Positions 55,335 to 64,000 of a DNA stretch of 64,000 bases are shown in pieces (within the stretch, counting starts at the first letter, position 1; each line of letters opens with the position of its first letter). The notes under the pieces were generated by a model, which searched no databases, was not told where the DNA came from, and saw nothing but the letters and a program-made list of their open reading frames with translations. Source of the DNA: Pseudomonas koreensis (GTDB taxonomy: Bacteria; Pseudomonadota; Gammaproteobacteria; Pseudomonadales; Pseudomonadaceae); the NCBI RefSeq assembly GCF_012986595.1, contig NZ_JAAQYM010000003.1:62001-126000 (forward strand), given 5' to 3'. The position numbers and the translations under genes are program-made.

Positions 55335-56192
55335 CTAGAGAACGACCGTGCGATTAGCGTTGAGAAACACCCTGCGCTCAATGTGATAACCAACGGCCCG
55401 GGCCAAGGTCAGGCCCTCGATATCCCGCCCCTTGGCAATCAAATCTTCCGGGTAATGACTGTGATCCACGGCCTCGACGCCTTGGGCGATGATCGGCCCT
55501 TCATCGAGGTCGTTGTTGATGTAATGCGCCGTCGCACCGACCAGCTTCACGCCCTTGTTGTAGGCCTGGTGATACGGCTTGGCACCCTTGAACCCCGGCA
55601 GCAGCGAGTGATGGATATTGATCGCCTTGCCATCGAGCTTGCGGCACAGTTCCGGCGACAGCACCTGCATGTAGCGGGCGAGGATCACCAGTTCGGCGCC
55701 GGACTCTTCGATCACCTGCCACACCTGACGCTCCTGCGACGGCTTGTCGTTGGGGTCGAGGGGGAAATGGTAGTAGGGAATCTGGTGCCAGTCGGCCAAA
55801 GGCTTGAGATCCGGATGGTTGGACACCACCGCCGCCACGTCCATCGACAACTGGCCGATACGCTGGCGATAGAGCAAATCGTTAAGGCAGTGATCGGCCT
55901 TGGAGACCATGATCACCACTTTCGGCCGGTAATTTGGCGCGGTCAGCTCGAAAACCATGCCAAAGGCCTGACCACGTTCGGCGAGGCCGGCGCGAAAGGA
56001 CTGTTCGTCGAAGCCGTCAGGCTGACGGAATTCCACGCGAATGAAAAAGCGGCCGGAGAGCCGGTCATCGAACGAGTGGTGCTCGGTAACGTAGCAACCC
56101 TGTTCGAACAGAAAACGCGTCACCGCGTCCACCGTGCCGAGCACGCTGGGGCAGTCGGCGGTCAGAATCCATGTGTCTGGGGCGCGGCTCAT
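55335..56192 (-). CDS. purU: formyltetrahydrofolate deformylase
   Basis: Hydrolyses 10-formyl-THF to formate and THF. The 285-residue protein has an N-terminal ACT domain (WILTADCPSVLGTVDAV) and a C-terminal formyltransferase-like domain with HHSLLPGFKGAKPYHQAY and the downstream TAHYINNDLDEGPII. It belongs to the sarcosine one-carbon unit. Start ATG at 56192. Confidence 0.94.
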   Translation of the reverse strand: MSRAPDTWILTADCPSVLGTVDAVTRFLFEQGCYVTEHHSFDDRLSGRFFIRVEFRQPDGFDEQSFRAGLAERGQAFGMVFELTAPNYRPKVVIMVSKADHCLNDLLYRQRIGQLSMDVAAVVSNHPDLKPLADWHQIPYYHFPLDPNDKPSQERQVWQVIEESGAELVILARYMQVLSPELCRKLDGKAINIHHSLLPGFKGAKPYHQAYNKGVKLVGATAHYINNDLDEGPIIAQGVEAVDHSHYPEDLIAKGRDIEGLTLARAVGYHIERRVFLNANRTVVL

Positions 56193-56236
56193 GGTGCGGT
56201 GACTCCTGTTTCAACATCTGTTAGCAGAGTGAACTC

Positions 56237-56367
56237 TGTGGCGAGGGAGCTTGCTCCCGCTGGGTTGCGCAGCGACCCCAAAATCAGCGACCGCATTTTT
56301 CCAGGAGAATGCGGGTAGCGATTTGCGACTGCTTCGCAGTCGAGCGGGAGCAAGCTCCCTCGCCACA
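56237..56367. repeat. REP doublet, family B
   Basis: Inverted family B cores between purU and soxG. Confidence 0.92.
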
Positions 56368-56391
56368 AATGCAGTCATGCGCCAAACGGGG

Positions 56392-57024
56392 TCAGGCCTG
56401 GACGCTGAGACCGTACTCGGCCGAAGCATCCTGCAACCACAACCACCAGTAATCCGAGAAGCTGCGGCGGATCAGCAGTTCCCAGGTGTCTTCGGCGGTG
56501 TGGCGGATCATCAGCTGCGACTTGGCGAACACCGTGCCGACCGCCTTACCCACCGGAAAGTTGTTCGGGTGCACGTCGTAGCTGGTGGATTTCATCAGCA
56601 CCTGACGCACGTTCGGCCCGCTCAGCTCGAGCACTTGCTGGCCGCCGCTGACGTTAACGATCGCGATGTGCAGATCGCCCAGCGCTTCGCGCAGCTTTTG
56701 CTCGGCGGCGAACTCTTCGCCGCTGGGCACGATCAGCAGCCACTCATCCGGGCCCATCCATTGCAGGCTGGTTTCGCCTTTGACGATCACGCTCAGGGCA
56801 CCGGGCAATTCGATGCCCAAGGCCTTGTGTACGCCAGCGGCGAAGGCGGCATCGTGGCCATCGCCACGGATGGTCAGGTGACCGAGGAGTTTCTTTTCAC
56901 GCACGATCACGCCGGCGTTCTTGCGACCTTTGCCGACCAGGCTGGCGAGGTCGGCATGGTGCAGCGACGACTCGGCACGGGCCCCGGTGGTCGGGCGTTG
57001 TTGATACACGTTGGCTGTGGTCAT
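56392..57024 (-). CDS. soxG: sarcosine oxidase gamma subunit
   Basis: The 210-residue gamma chain of heterotetrameric sarcosine oxidase. Family segments include LQWMGPDEWLLIVP and the C-terminal SFSDYWWLWLQDASAEYG. ATG at 57024 follows GGAAGGTG; the frame is open upstream into REP sequence. It is separated from soxA by a REPIN. Confidence 0.93.
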   Translation of the reverse strand: MTTANVYQQRPTTGARAESSLHHADLASLVGKGRKNAGVIVREKKLLGHLTIRGDGHDAAFAAGVHKALGIELPGALSVIVKGETSLQWMGPDEWLLIVPSGEEFAAEQKLREALGDLHIAIVNVSGGQQVLELSGPNVRQVLMKSTSYDVHPNNFPVGKAVGTVFAKSQLMIRHTAEDTWELLIRRSFSDYWWLWLQDASAEYGLSVQA

Positions 57025-57073
57025 AAAACACCTTCCTGAATTCTGTTGGTTCCTGCGGTGGCTAATCTGTCGC

Positions 57074-57138
57074 TTTCGCGAGCAGGCTCGCTCCCACAGG
57101 GGAACGCGGTCGAATGTGGGAGCGAGCCTGCTCGCGAA
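57074..57138. repeat. REPIN, family A, within the sox operon
   Basis: Tight inverted pair of GCGAGCAGGCTCGCTCCC cores in the 143-base gap between soxA and soxG. Confidence 0.93.
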
Positions 57139-57167
57139 TAGCCGCCCGCCCACAGTTCTTGAGGCCG

Positions 57168-60100
57168 TCAAATGTTCTGGCGATCACCCTTCGGATCGAA
57201 GAACACCGAAGAAACAATCTCCGCCTCGATCACGCTGCCATCGGCCAGCGGTGCAAACACCCGCTCGCCCATGCGCTTGAGACCGCCCTTGACCACGCCC
57301 ATGGCAAACGAATAGCCGAGGGAGTTGTGCGCGTAGCTGGAAGTCACGTGGCCGACCATGGTCATCGGGATCGCTTGCTTGGTGTTGAACACCAGCTGAG
57401 CACCTTCCGGCAGCCAGACGTTCGGATCGATCGGCTTGAGGCCCACCAGTTGTTTGCGCTGATCACGCACGCAGTCTTCACGGTTCATGCCCCGCTGGCC
57501 GATCCACGAGAACGGTTTGGTGCGACCGACGCACCAGCCCATGTTCAGGTCGTCCGGGGTCATCGAGCCGTCGGTGTCCTGGCCGACGATGATGAAACCT
57601 TTCTCGGCCCGCAGAACGTGCATGGTTTCAGTGCCATATGGCGTCAGGTTGAACGCCTTCCCCGCCTCAACAATCTTCTCCAAAACACCCATCGCGTAGT
57701 CGGCCTGGACGTTGACTTCGTACGACAGTTCACCGGTGAACGAGATGCGGAACACCCGCGCCGGCACACCGCCGACCAGACCTTCTTTCCAGGTCATGAA
57801 CGGGAAGGCTTCGTTGCTCAAATCGATGTCGGTCACGGCGCTGAGCAGCTTGCGGCTGTTCGGCCCGGACAGGGTCATGGTCGCCCAGTGGTCAGTGACG
57901 GAAGTGAAGTAGACCTTCATGTCCGGCCATTCGGTCTGGTGGTACAGCTCCAGCCATTGCAGCACGCGGGCCGCGCCGCCGGTGGTGGTGGTCATGACGA
58001 AATGGTTGTCGGCCAGGCACGCCGTCACCCCGTCGTCGAAGACCATGCCGTCTTCTTTGCACATCAGGCCATAACGGGCCTTGCCCACGTCGAGCTTGGT
58101 CCAGGCGTTGGTGTACACGCGGTTGAGGAACTCGCGGGCATCCGGGCCTTGAATGTCGATCTTGCCCAGGGTCGAGGCATCGAGCAGGCCGACGCTGTCG
58201 CGCACGGCTTTGCATTCGCGCTTGACCGCGGTGTGCATGTCTTCCCCGTTTTTCGGGAAGTACCACGGACGTTTCCACTGACCAACGTCTTCAAACTCGG
58301 CGCCGTTCTTCACATGCCAGGCATGCAGCGCGGTGTAGCGCACCGGTTCGAAGATGTGCCCGCAGTGACGGCCGGCTACCGCGCCGAACGTTACCGGCGT
58401 GTAGTTGGGGCGGAACATCGTGGTGCCCATCTGCGGGATGGTCACGTTCAGCGAACGGGCGGCAATCGCCAAGCCGTTGACGTTGCCGAGCTTGCCCTGA
58501 TCGGTGCCGAAGCCCAGCGCGGTGTAGCGTTTGACGTGTTCGACCGACTCGAAACCTTCGCGGGTCGCCAGTTCGATGGCGGCGGCGGTGACGTCGTTCT
58601 GCAGGTCGACGAATTGCTTCGGCGCGCGCGCGGTGCCCTTCTCATGCGGCACCTGGAACAGCGCCAGGGTCGCTTCTTCGAGACGGCTCAGGGCCTTGGG
58701 CAGCGTGCCTTCGACCACACCGAACCCGGCTTCACTGGCAGCGCGAGCGCCACCCTCGAAACCATCGGCCAGCGAATCACCGAGGCCATACACACCGTTG
58801 ATACCACCGACGCACACACGCTTCTGCGGTGCTTCGCCCGGTACGAAACCGAGGATGTCTTCACGCCAGACCGGCTTGCCGCCGAGGTGCGAAGCCAGGT
58901 GCACCACCGGGCTGTAACCGCCGGAACTGGCGATCACGTCGCAGTCGAGCCATTCGCCCGGGCTGGTCACGCTGTGCGCCTTGACGTCGATCGCAGCGAC
59001 GCGGGCAGCGGTCACGCGCTTGCTGCCACGGGCCTCGATCACGGCGCTGCCGGTGAGGATGCGGATACCTTTGGCACGGGCTTCTTCCACCAGTGCACCA
59101 CGCGGATTGCTGCGGGCGTCAGCGATGGCCACCACTTGCAGGCTGGCGTCGAGCCAGTCCAGCGCCACGCGATAGGCGTGGTCGTTGTTGGTCGACAGCA
59201 CCAGTTTTTTGCCCGGTGCCACGCCGTAACGGCGCACATAAGTCGAGACTGCACCAGCGAGCATGTTGCCCGGCACGTCGTTGTTGCCGTAGACCAGCGG
59301 ACGCTCGTGCGCTCCGGTCGCCAGCACCACACGCTTGGCGCGAACGCGGTGGATGCGCTGACGCACCTGACCGATCGGCGCACGGTCGCCGAGGTGATCG
59401 GTGAGGCGTTCGTGAATGGTCAGGAAGTTGTGGTCGTGGTAGCCGTTGACCGTGGCGCGCGGCAACAGCAGCACGTCCGGGGTGTCCTTGAGTTCAGCGA
59501 TGACGCTGGCCACCCACTCCATCGCAGGCTTGCCGTCGAGGCTTTCGCGGGAGTCGAGCAGGCTGCCGCCGAACTCTTCCTGTTCATCGGCGAGGATCAC
59601 TCGGGCACCGCTGCGCGCCGCGGCCAGGGCAGCGGCGAGACCCGCAGGGCCGGCACCGACGATCAGCACGTCGCAGTGCTGGTTCATGTAGTCGTAGGTA
59701 TCCGGATCGACTTCGGTCGGCGAACGGCCCAAGCCGGCAGCCTTGCGAATGTACTTCTCGTAGGTCATCCAGAACGATTGCGGGTACATGAAGGTTTTGT
59801 AGTAGAAACCCGGCGGCATCAGCTTGCCGCCGACCTTGCCGAGAATCCCCATCATGTCGTTGTTGACGCTCGGCCAGCCGTTGGTGCTGGTAGCCACCAG
59901 GCCCTGATACAGCGCCTGTTGCGTGGCACGCACGTTGGGAATCTGCGTGGCTTCGGTCGCACCGATCTGCAGCACCGCGTTCGGCTCTTCGGCACCGGCG
60001 GCGAAGATCCCGCGTGGACGCGAATACTTGAAGCTGCGACCGATGATGTCGACGCCGTTGGCGATCAGCGCGGAGGCCAGCGAGTCACCCTCGAAGCCTT

Positions 60101-60185
60101 TGTAGCTCTGACCGTTGAAGGTGAAGCTCAGCACTTTATTGCGGTCGATCCGTCCACCGTTGGACAGGCGATTGGTCTGGCTCAT
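57168..60185 (-). CDS. soxA: sarcosine oxidase alpha subunit
   Basis: The 1005-residue alpha chain. An N-terminal ferredoxin-like domain (about 20-100, FNGQSYKGFEGDSLASAL), a FAD/NAD domain with LIVGAGPAGLAAALAAARSG near residue 175, and C-terminal aminomethyltransferase (GCV_T) domains that transfer the one-carbon unit to folate. It overlaps soxD by four bases. Confidence 0.95.
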   Translation of the reverse strand: MSQTNRLSNGGRIDRNKVLSFTFNGQSYKGFEGDSLASALIANGVDIIGRSFKYSRPRGIFAAGAEEPNAVLQIGATEATQIPNVRATQQALYQGLVATSTNGWPSVNNDMMGILGKVGGKLMPPGFYYKTFMYPQSFWMTYEKYIRKAAGLGRSPTEVDPDTYDYMNQHCDVLIVGAGPAGLAAALAAARSGARVILADEQEEFGGSLLDSRESLDGKPAMEWVASVIAELKDTPDVLLLPRATVNGYHDHNFLTIHERLTDHLGDRAPIGQVRQRIHRVRAKRVVLATGAHERPLVYGNNDVPGNMLAGAVSTYVRRYGVAPGKKLVLSTNNDHAYRVALDWLDASLQVVAIADARSNPRGALVEEARAKGIRILTGSAVIEARGSKRVTAARVAAIDVKAHSVTSPGEWLDCDVIASSGGYSPVVHLASHLGGKPVWREDILGFVPGEAPQKRVCVGGINGVYGLGDSLADGFEGGARAASEAGFGVVEGTLPKALSRLEEATLALFQVPHEKGTARAPKQFVDLQNDVTAAAIELATREGFESVEHVKRYTALGFGTDQGKLGNVNGLAIAARSLNVTIPQMGTTMFRPNYTPVTFGAVAGRHCGHIFEPVRYTALHAWHVKNGAEFEDVGQWKRPWYFPKNGEDMHTAVKRECKAVRDSVGLLDASTLGKIDIQGPDAREFLNRVYTNAWTKLDVGKARYGLMCKEDGMVFDDGVTACLADNHFVMTTTTGGAARVLQWLELYHQTEWPDMKVYFTSVTDHWATMTLSGPNSRKLLSAVTDIDLSNEAFPFMTWKEGLVGGVPARVFRISFTGELSYEVNVQADYAMGVLEKIVEAGKAFNLTPYGTETMHVLRAEKGFIIVGQDTDGSMTPDDLNMGWCVGRTKPFSWIGQRGMNREDCVRDQRKQLVGLKPIDPNVWLPEGAQLVFNTKQAIPMTMVGHVTSSYAHNSLGYSFAMGVVKGGLKRMGERVFAPLADGSVIEAEIVSSVFFDPKGDRQNI

Positions 60186-60511
60186 ACCTTCTCTCCCAGC
60201 GCCGTCGAGGCTGTTTTCGCAGCATCAGCCTTGTCGGTGAATTGCGGCTTGGTGCCGATCTTGTAGGTTTCGAGAATCTCGTAGGTCACGGTGTCGCGGG
60301 TGACGTTGAAGTACTGGCGGCAACCGGCGACGTGGTCCCACAACTCGTGGTGCAGACCGCGCGGGTTGTCGCGGAAAAACATGTAGTCGCCCCACTCTTC
60401 ATCAGTGCAGGCGGCAGGATCCAGTGGGCGCGGGATGTGCGCCTGGCCGGATGCATGGAATTCCTCTTCGGAGCGCAGTTCGCCGCAGTGAGGACAGAAG
60501 ATATGTAACAT
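60182..60511 (-). CDS. soxD: sarcosine oxidase delta subunit
   Basis: The 109-residue zinc-binding delta chain: the zinc ligands are CPHCGE at the N-terminus plus H59-xx-C-type residues in HVAGCRQYF. ATG at 60511; coupled to soxA by a four-base overlap. Confidence 0.94.
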   Translation of the reverse strand: MLHIFCPHCGELRSEEEFHASGQAHIPRPLDPAACTDEEWGDYMFFRDNPRGLHHELWDHVAGCRQYFNVTRDTVTYEILETYKIGTKPQFTDKADAAKTASTALGEKV

Positions 60512-60525
60512 GGGGATTTCTCCTG

Positions 60526-61776
60526 TTAGTGGGCGACGGCAGCAGCGCCGTGTTCGTCGATGAGTGCGCCGTTGTGGAAACGGTCGATGGAAAACGGTGC
60601 AGCCAATGGGTGCATTTCACCCTTGGCCAGGCTTGCGGCAAACACGTTGCCCGAGCCAGGCGTGGCCTTGAAACCACCGGTGCCCCAACCGCAGTTGAAG
60701 AACATGTTCGGCACCGGAGTTTTCGAAATGATCGGGCAGGCGTCCGGCGTGGTGTCGACGATGCCGCCCCACTGGCGGTTCATGCGCACCCGCGACAGCA
60801 CCGGGAACATCTCGACGATGGCCTGGATGGTGTGCTCGATCACCGGGTACGAGCCGCGCTGGCCGTAGCCGTTGTAGCCGTCGATACCGGCACCGATCAC
60901 CAGGTCGCCCTTGTCGGACTGGCTGATGTAACCGTGCACGGCGTTGGACATGATCACGCTGTCGATAATCGGTTTGATCGGCTCCGACACCAGCGCTTGC
61001 AGCGGGTGGGATTCGATCGGCAGACGGAAACCGGCGAGCTTGGCCATGTGCCCGGAGTTACCGGCGGTGACCACGCCGACGCGTTTGGCACCGATGAAAC
61101 CCTTGTTGGTTTCAACGCCGATGCACACGCCGTTTTCCTTGCGGAAACCGATCACTTCGGTCTGCTGGATCAAGTCCACGCCGAGGGCATCCGCCGCGCG
61201 GGCAAAGCCCCAGGCCACGGCATCGTGACGCGCGACGCCGCCGCGACGTTGAACGGTCGCCCCCATTACCGGGTAGCGGGTGTTTTTCGAGCAGTCGAGG
61301 TACGGGATCTCGTCGGCCACTTGCTTGGCGTTGAGCAGTTCGCCGTCGACGCCGTTAAGGCGGTTGGCGCTGACCCGACGCTCGGAATCACGGATGTCCT
61401 GCAGGGTGTGGCACAGGTTGTAGACGCCACGCTGGGAGAACATCACGTTGTAGTTCAAGTCCTGCGACAGGCCTTCCCACAATTTCATCGCGTGTTCGTA
61501 CAGGTGCGCCGACTCGTCCCACAGGTAGTTGGAGCGCACGATGGTGGTGTTGCGCGCGGTGTTACCGCCGCCCAGCCAGCCTTTCTCGACCACGGCCACG
61601 TTGGTGATGCCGTGCTCTTTCGCCAAGTAATAGGCAGTCGCCAGACCGTGCCCGCCACCGCCGACGATAACCACGTCGTAGACCTTCTTCGGCGTTGGCG
61701 TGCGCCACATGCGCTGCCAGTTCTCGTGGTGGCTGAGGGAGTGTTTGAAGAGGCCGAAGCCCGAATAGCGTTGCAT
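60526..61776 (-). CDS. soxB: sarcosine oxidase beta subunit
   Basis: The 416-residue flavoprotein beta chain: FAD motif [18 protein letters not shown] near residue 35, and the C-terminal [18 protein letters not shown] that holds the FAD. It binds FMN/FAD and oxidises sarcosine's methyl group. The ATG at 61776 has GGAG nine bases upstream; another ATG two codons earlier is in frame. Twenty bases after glyA. Confidence 0.95.
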   Translation of the reverse strand: MQRYSGFGLFKHSLSHHENWQRMWRTPTPKKVYDVVIVGGGGHGLATAYYLAKEHGITNVAVVEKGWLGGGNTARNTTIVRSNYLWDESAHLYEHAMKLWEGLSQDLNYNVMFSQRGVYNLCHTLQDIRDSERRVSANRLNGVDGELLNAKQVADEIPYLDCSKNTRYPVMGATVQRRGGVARHDAVAWGFARAADALGVDLIQQTEVIGFRKENGVCIGVETNKGFIGAKRVGVVTAGNSGHMAKLAGFRLPIESHPLQALVSEPIKPIIDSVIMSNAVHGYISQSDKGDLVIGAGIDGYNGYGQRGSYPVIEHTIQAIVEMFPVLSRVRMNRQWGGIVDTTPDACPIISKTPVPNMFFNCGWGTGGFKATPGSGNVFAASLAKGEMHPLAAPFSIDRFHNGALIDEHGAAAVAH

Positions 61777-61796
61777 AGTCATTTACTCCAAACCGC

Positions 61797-63050
<1,254 letters not shown>

Positions 63051-63222
63051 CGCGTCTCTCCCAGCGGCGGCGGTGCGCCATTTTGTCTTGGTCAGGCACG
63101 CGGCTTGCGACGGTGCCCTTTGATGCGATGGTATGACCGGCGCAGACAGCTCAAATGCCTACGGACGCCACGCAAAGGTGCGTTTACGACATGGCGGGAA
63201 ATGACTCGGAGAATGCATTCCC

Positions 63223-63307
63223 CTGTAGGAGCTGCCGAAGGCTGCGATCCTTTGACCTTGACGCTTAAAGATCAAAAGATCGCAGCCTTCGGCAGCTCCT
63301 ACAGGGG
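63223..63307. repeat. REP doublet, family C
   Basis: Inverted GATCGCAGCCTTCGGCAGCTCC copies between glyA and the TraX-like gene. The second copy overlaps the TraX stop codon: the TAG of TAGGAGCTGCC is the stop. Confidence 0.92.
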
Positions 63308-64000
63308 ATATGCGATCAAGTGGCGAATGCCGAGCAACAGGAGGAAATGCGCGGGATAGAGCGCGTACGCCCAGCGGCGCATAGGCAACGGATGGATAGA
63401 ACTGGAGTGTCGCAACACGTACATCCCGAGCAATGGCGCCATCAGACACGCCGCGATGCCGAACACCGCCACGTAGTTGCCAAACGCCGCCGCTTCATAC
63501 AGCACCTGCCACTGATTGCCCGCCAGACACACCAGCCCCGGCAGCAGGCCGAAGTACCAGGGGCGACGGAATACCAGCAGCAGCGCCAGCGGCAACAGCA
63601 CACCGAAGAAACCGAACATCAGTCGCTCTGGGAACAGCACCGCGAGCAACAGACTCGCTGCGCCGAGCAGTCGCGATACCAACGCTCGATCCTGCCACCC
63701 TCGCGCCACCAGCAAACCGAGCGCCAGCGTGGGCATCACGTTCAAGGTGTCGGGATCAGGAATGTACAAGCGGTAGGGAATTTCACTCACCGCGCTGAAC
63801 AGCAACAGCCAGCCCAGATAGCGCCACTCGGTCTGCTGCGCCCCGGCGCGGGCAAGATTCGCCGCCATCGCCAGGCAGAACCACGGGAATGCCATTCGCC
63901 CCGGAACATACAGCCAATCGGCGCTGATCCCGACATATCGCAGGTGATCGAGCAGCATGCTCAACAGCGCCAGCCACTTGAGCAAATCCAGCGCGCCGTC
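63299..64000 (-). CDS. TraX-like membrane protein, truncated by window edge
   Basis: The frame is open to the window end and encodes at least 233 residues with about eight predicted membrane helices. It resembles the TraX/acyltransferase-3-related family (start DGALDLLKWLALLSMLLDHLR is the usual N-terminus, missing the first few residues). TraX of the F plasmid acetylates pilin; chromosomal relatives are not understood. The stop codon lies inside a REP unit. Confidence 0.8.
   Translation of the reverse strand, partial: DGALDLLKWLALLSMLLDHLRYVGISADWLYVPGRMAFPWFCLAMAANLARAGAQQTEWRYLGWLLLFSAVSEIPYRLYIPDPDTLNVMPTLALGLLVARGWQDRALVSRLLGAASLLLAVLFPERLMFGFFGVLLPLALLLVFRRPWYFGLLPGLVCLAGNQWQVLYEAAAFGNYVAVFGIAACLMAPLLGMYVLRHSSSIHPLPMRRWAYALYPAHFLLLLGIRHLIAYPL

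Noticed and set aside
57114..60266. 1050-residue plus-strand frame opposite soxA
   Set aside because: Antisense shadow of a conserved enzyme gene, starting inside a REPIN; no recognisable domain.

Overview
The window is ordinary chromosome from a fluorescent Pseudomonas (P. fluorescens / P. putida-like group). Evidence for this is the high GC content, the gene content (davBA, pqqFABCDE, bioBFHCD, glcB, creBCD, soxBDAG with glyA, purU and fdhA) and the dense population of short palindromic REP/REPIN repeats between genes. From memory, the order davB-davA-pqqF-A-B-C-D-E-S9 peptidase-aminotransferase-LysR-acyl-CoA dehydrogenases matches P. putida, and glyA-soxBDAG-purU-fdhA matches P. aeruginosa. 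I saw no rRNA, tRNA, CRISPR array, insertion sequence or prophage.

Layout. 1-2.9 kb: tail of an Lrp/AsnC regulator and the lysine monooxygenase/amidase pair davBA. 2.9-10.6 kb: the PQQ cofactor operon (pqqF, pqqA, an attenuator-like hairpin, pqqB-E, and an S9 peptidase whose start overlaps pqqE). 10.8-13.5 kb: a Pmp3-type membrane peptide, and a class-III aminotransferase divergent from a LysR regulator. 13.7-22 kb, minus strand: two paralogous FadE-type acyl-CoA dehydrogenases flanking a diguanylate cyclase and a large di-haem peroxidase, then a 98-residue unknown. 22-27.5 kb: biotin operon bioB-F-H-C-D on the minus strand, divergent from comF, with a BirA-type operator over the bioB promoter. 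27.6-33.4 kb: ModE-like regulator, Tat-exported PhoX phosphatase, SrkA kinase, RarD permease and a GcvR-like ACT protein. 34-39.6 kb: malate synthase G, an orphan receiver protein, and a cNMP/CBS/DUF294 protein coupled to a DnaQ-like exonuclease. 39.7-45.3 kb: an iron-uptake cell-surface-signalling unit (FecI-type sigma factor, FecR, TonB-dependent receptor, PepSY protein, 59-residue membrane peptide). 45.4-51.7 kb: a GST, the creB-C-D two-component unit, a retropepsin-like protein and a membrane acyltransferase. 51.7-53.7 kb: DUF2780 protein divergent from an ECF sigma/anti-sigma pair. 53.9-63.1 kb, minus strand: glyA-soxBDAG-purU-fdhA, which oxidises sarcosine and disposes of its one-carbon units. 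The last gene is a TraX-like membrane protein cut by the window end.

How the parts work together. The dav, sox/fdh/purU and acyl-CoA dehydrogenase genes are catabolic; pqq and bio make cofactors; cre, FecIR, ECF/RskA, the diguanylate cyclase and the orphan receiver are signalling modules. At least 18 doublet repeat loci of four sequence families sit between genes, four of them inside operons (pqqB/pqqC, bioB/bioF, creC/creD, soxA/soxG).

No clearly novel multi-gene system was found. The most useful unexplained signals are regulatory: a perfect CRP/Vfr palindrome upstream of the diguanylate cyclase, tandem PsrA-like sites upstream of one acyl-CoA dehydrogenase, a BirA operator on the bioB -35 box, a LysR-type dyad over the LysR start codon, a terminator-like hairpin abutting the aminotransferase start, a chimeric REPIN, and a 223-bp intergenic region with two perfect DnaA boxes and a 12-bp inverted repeat.
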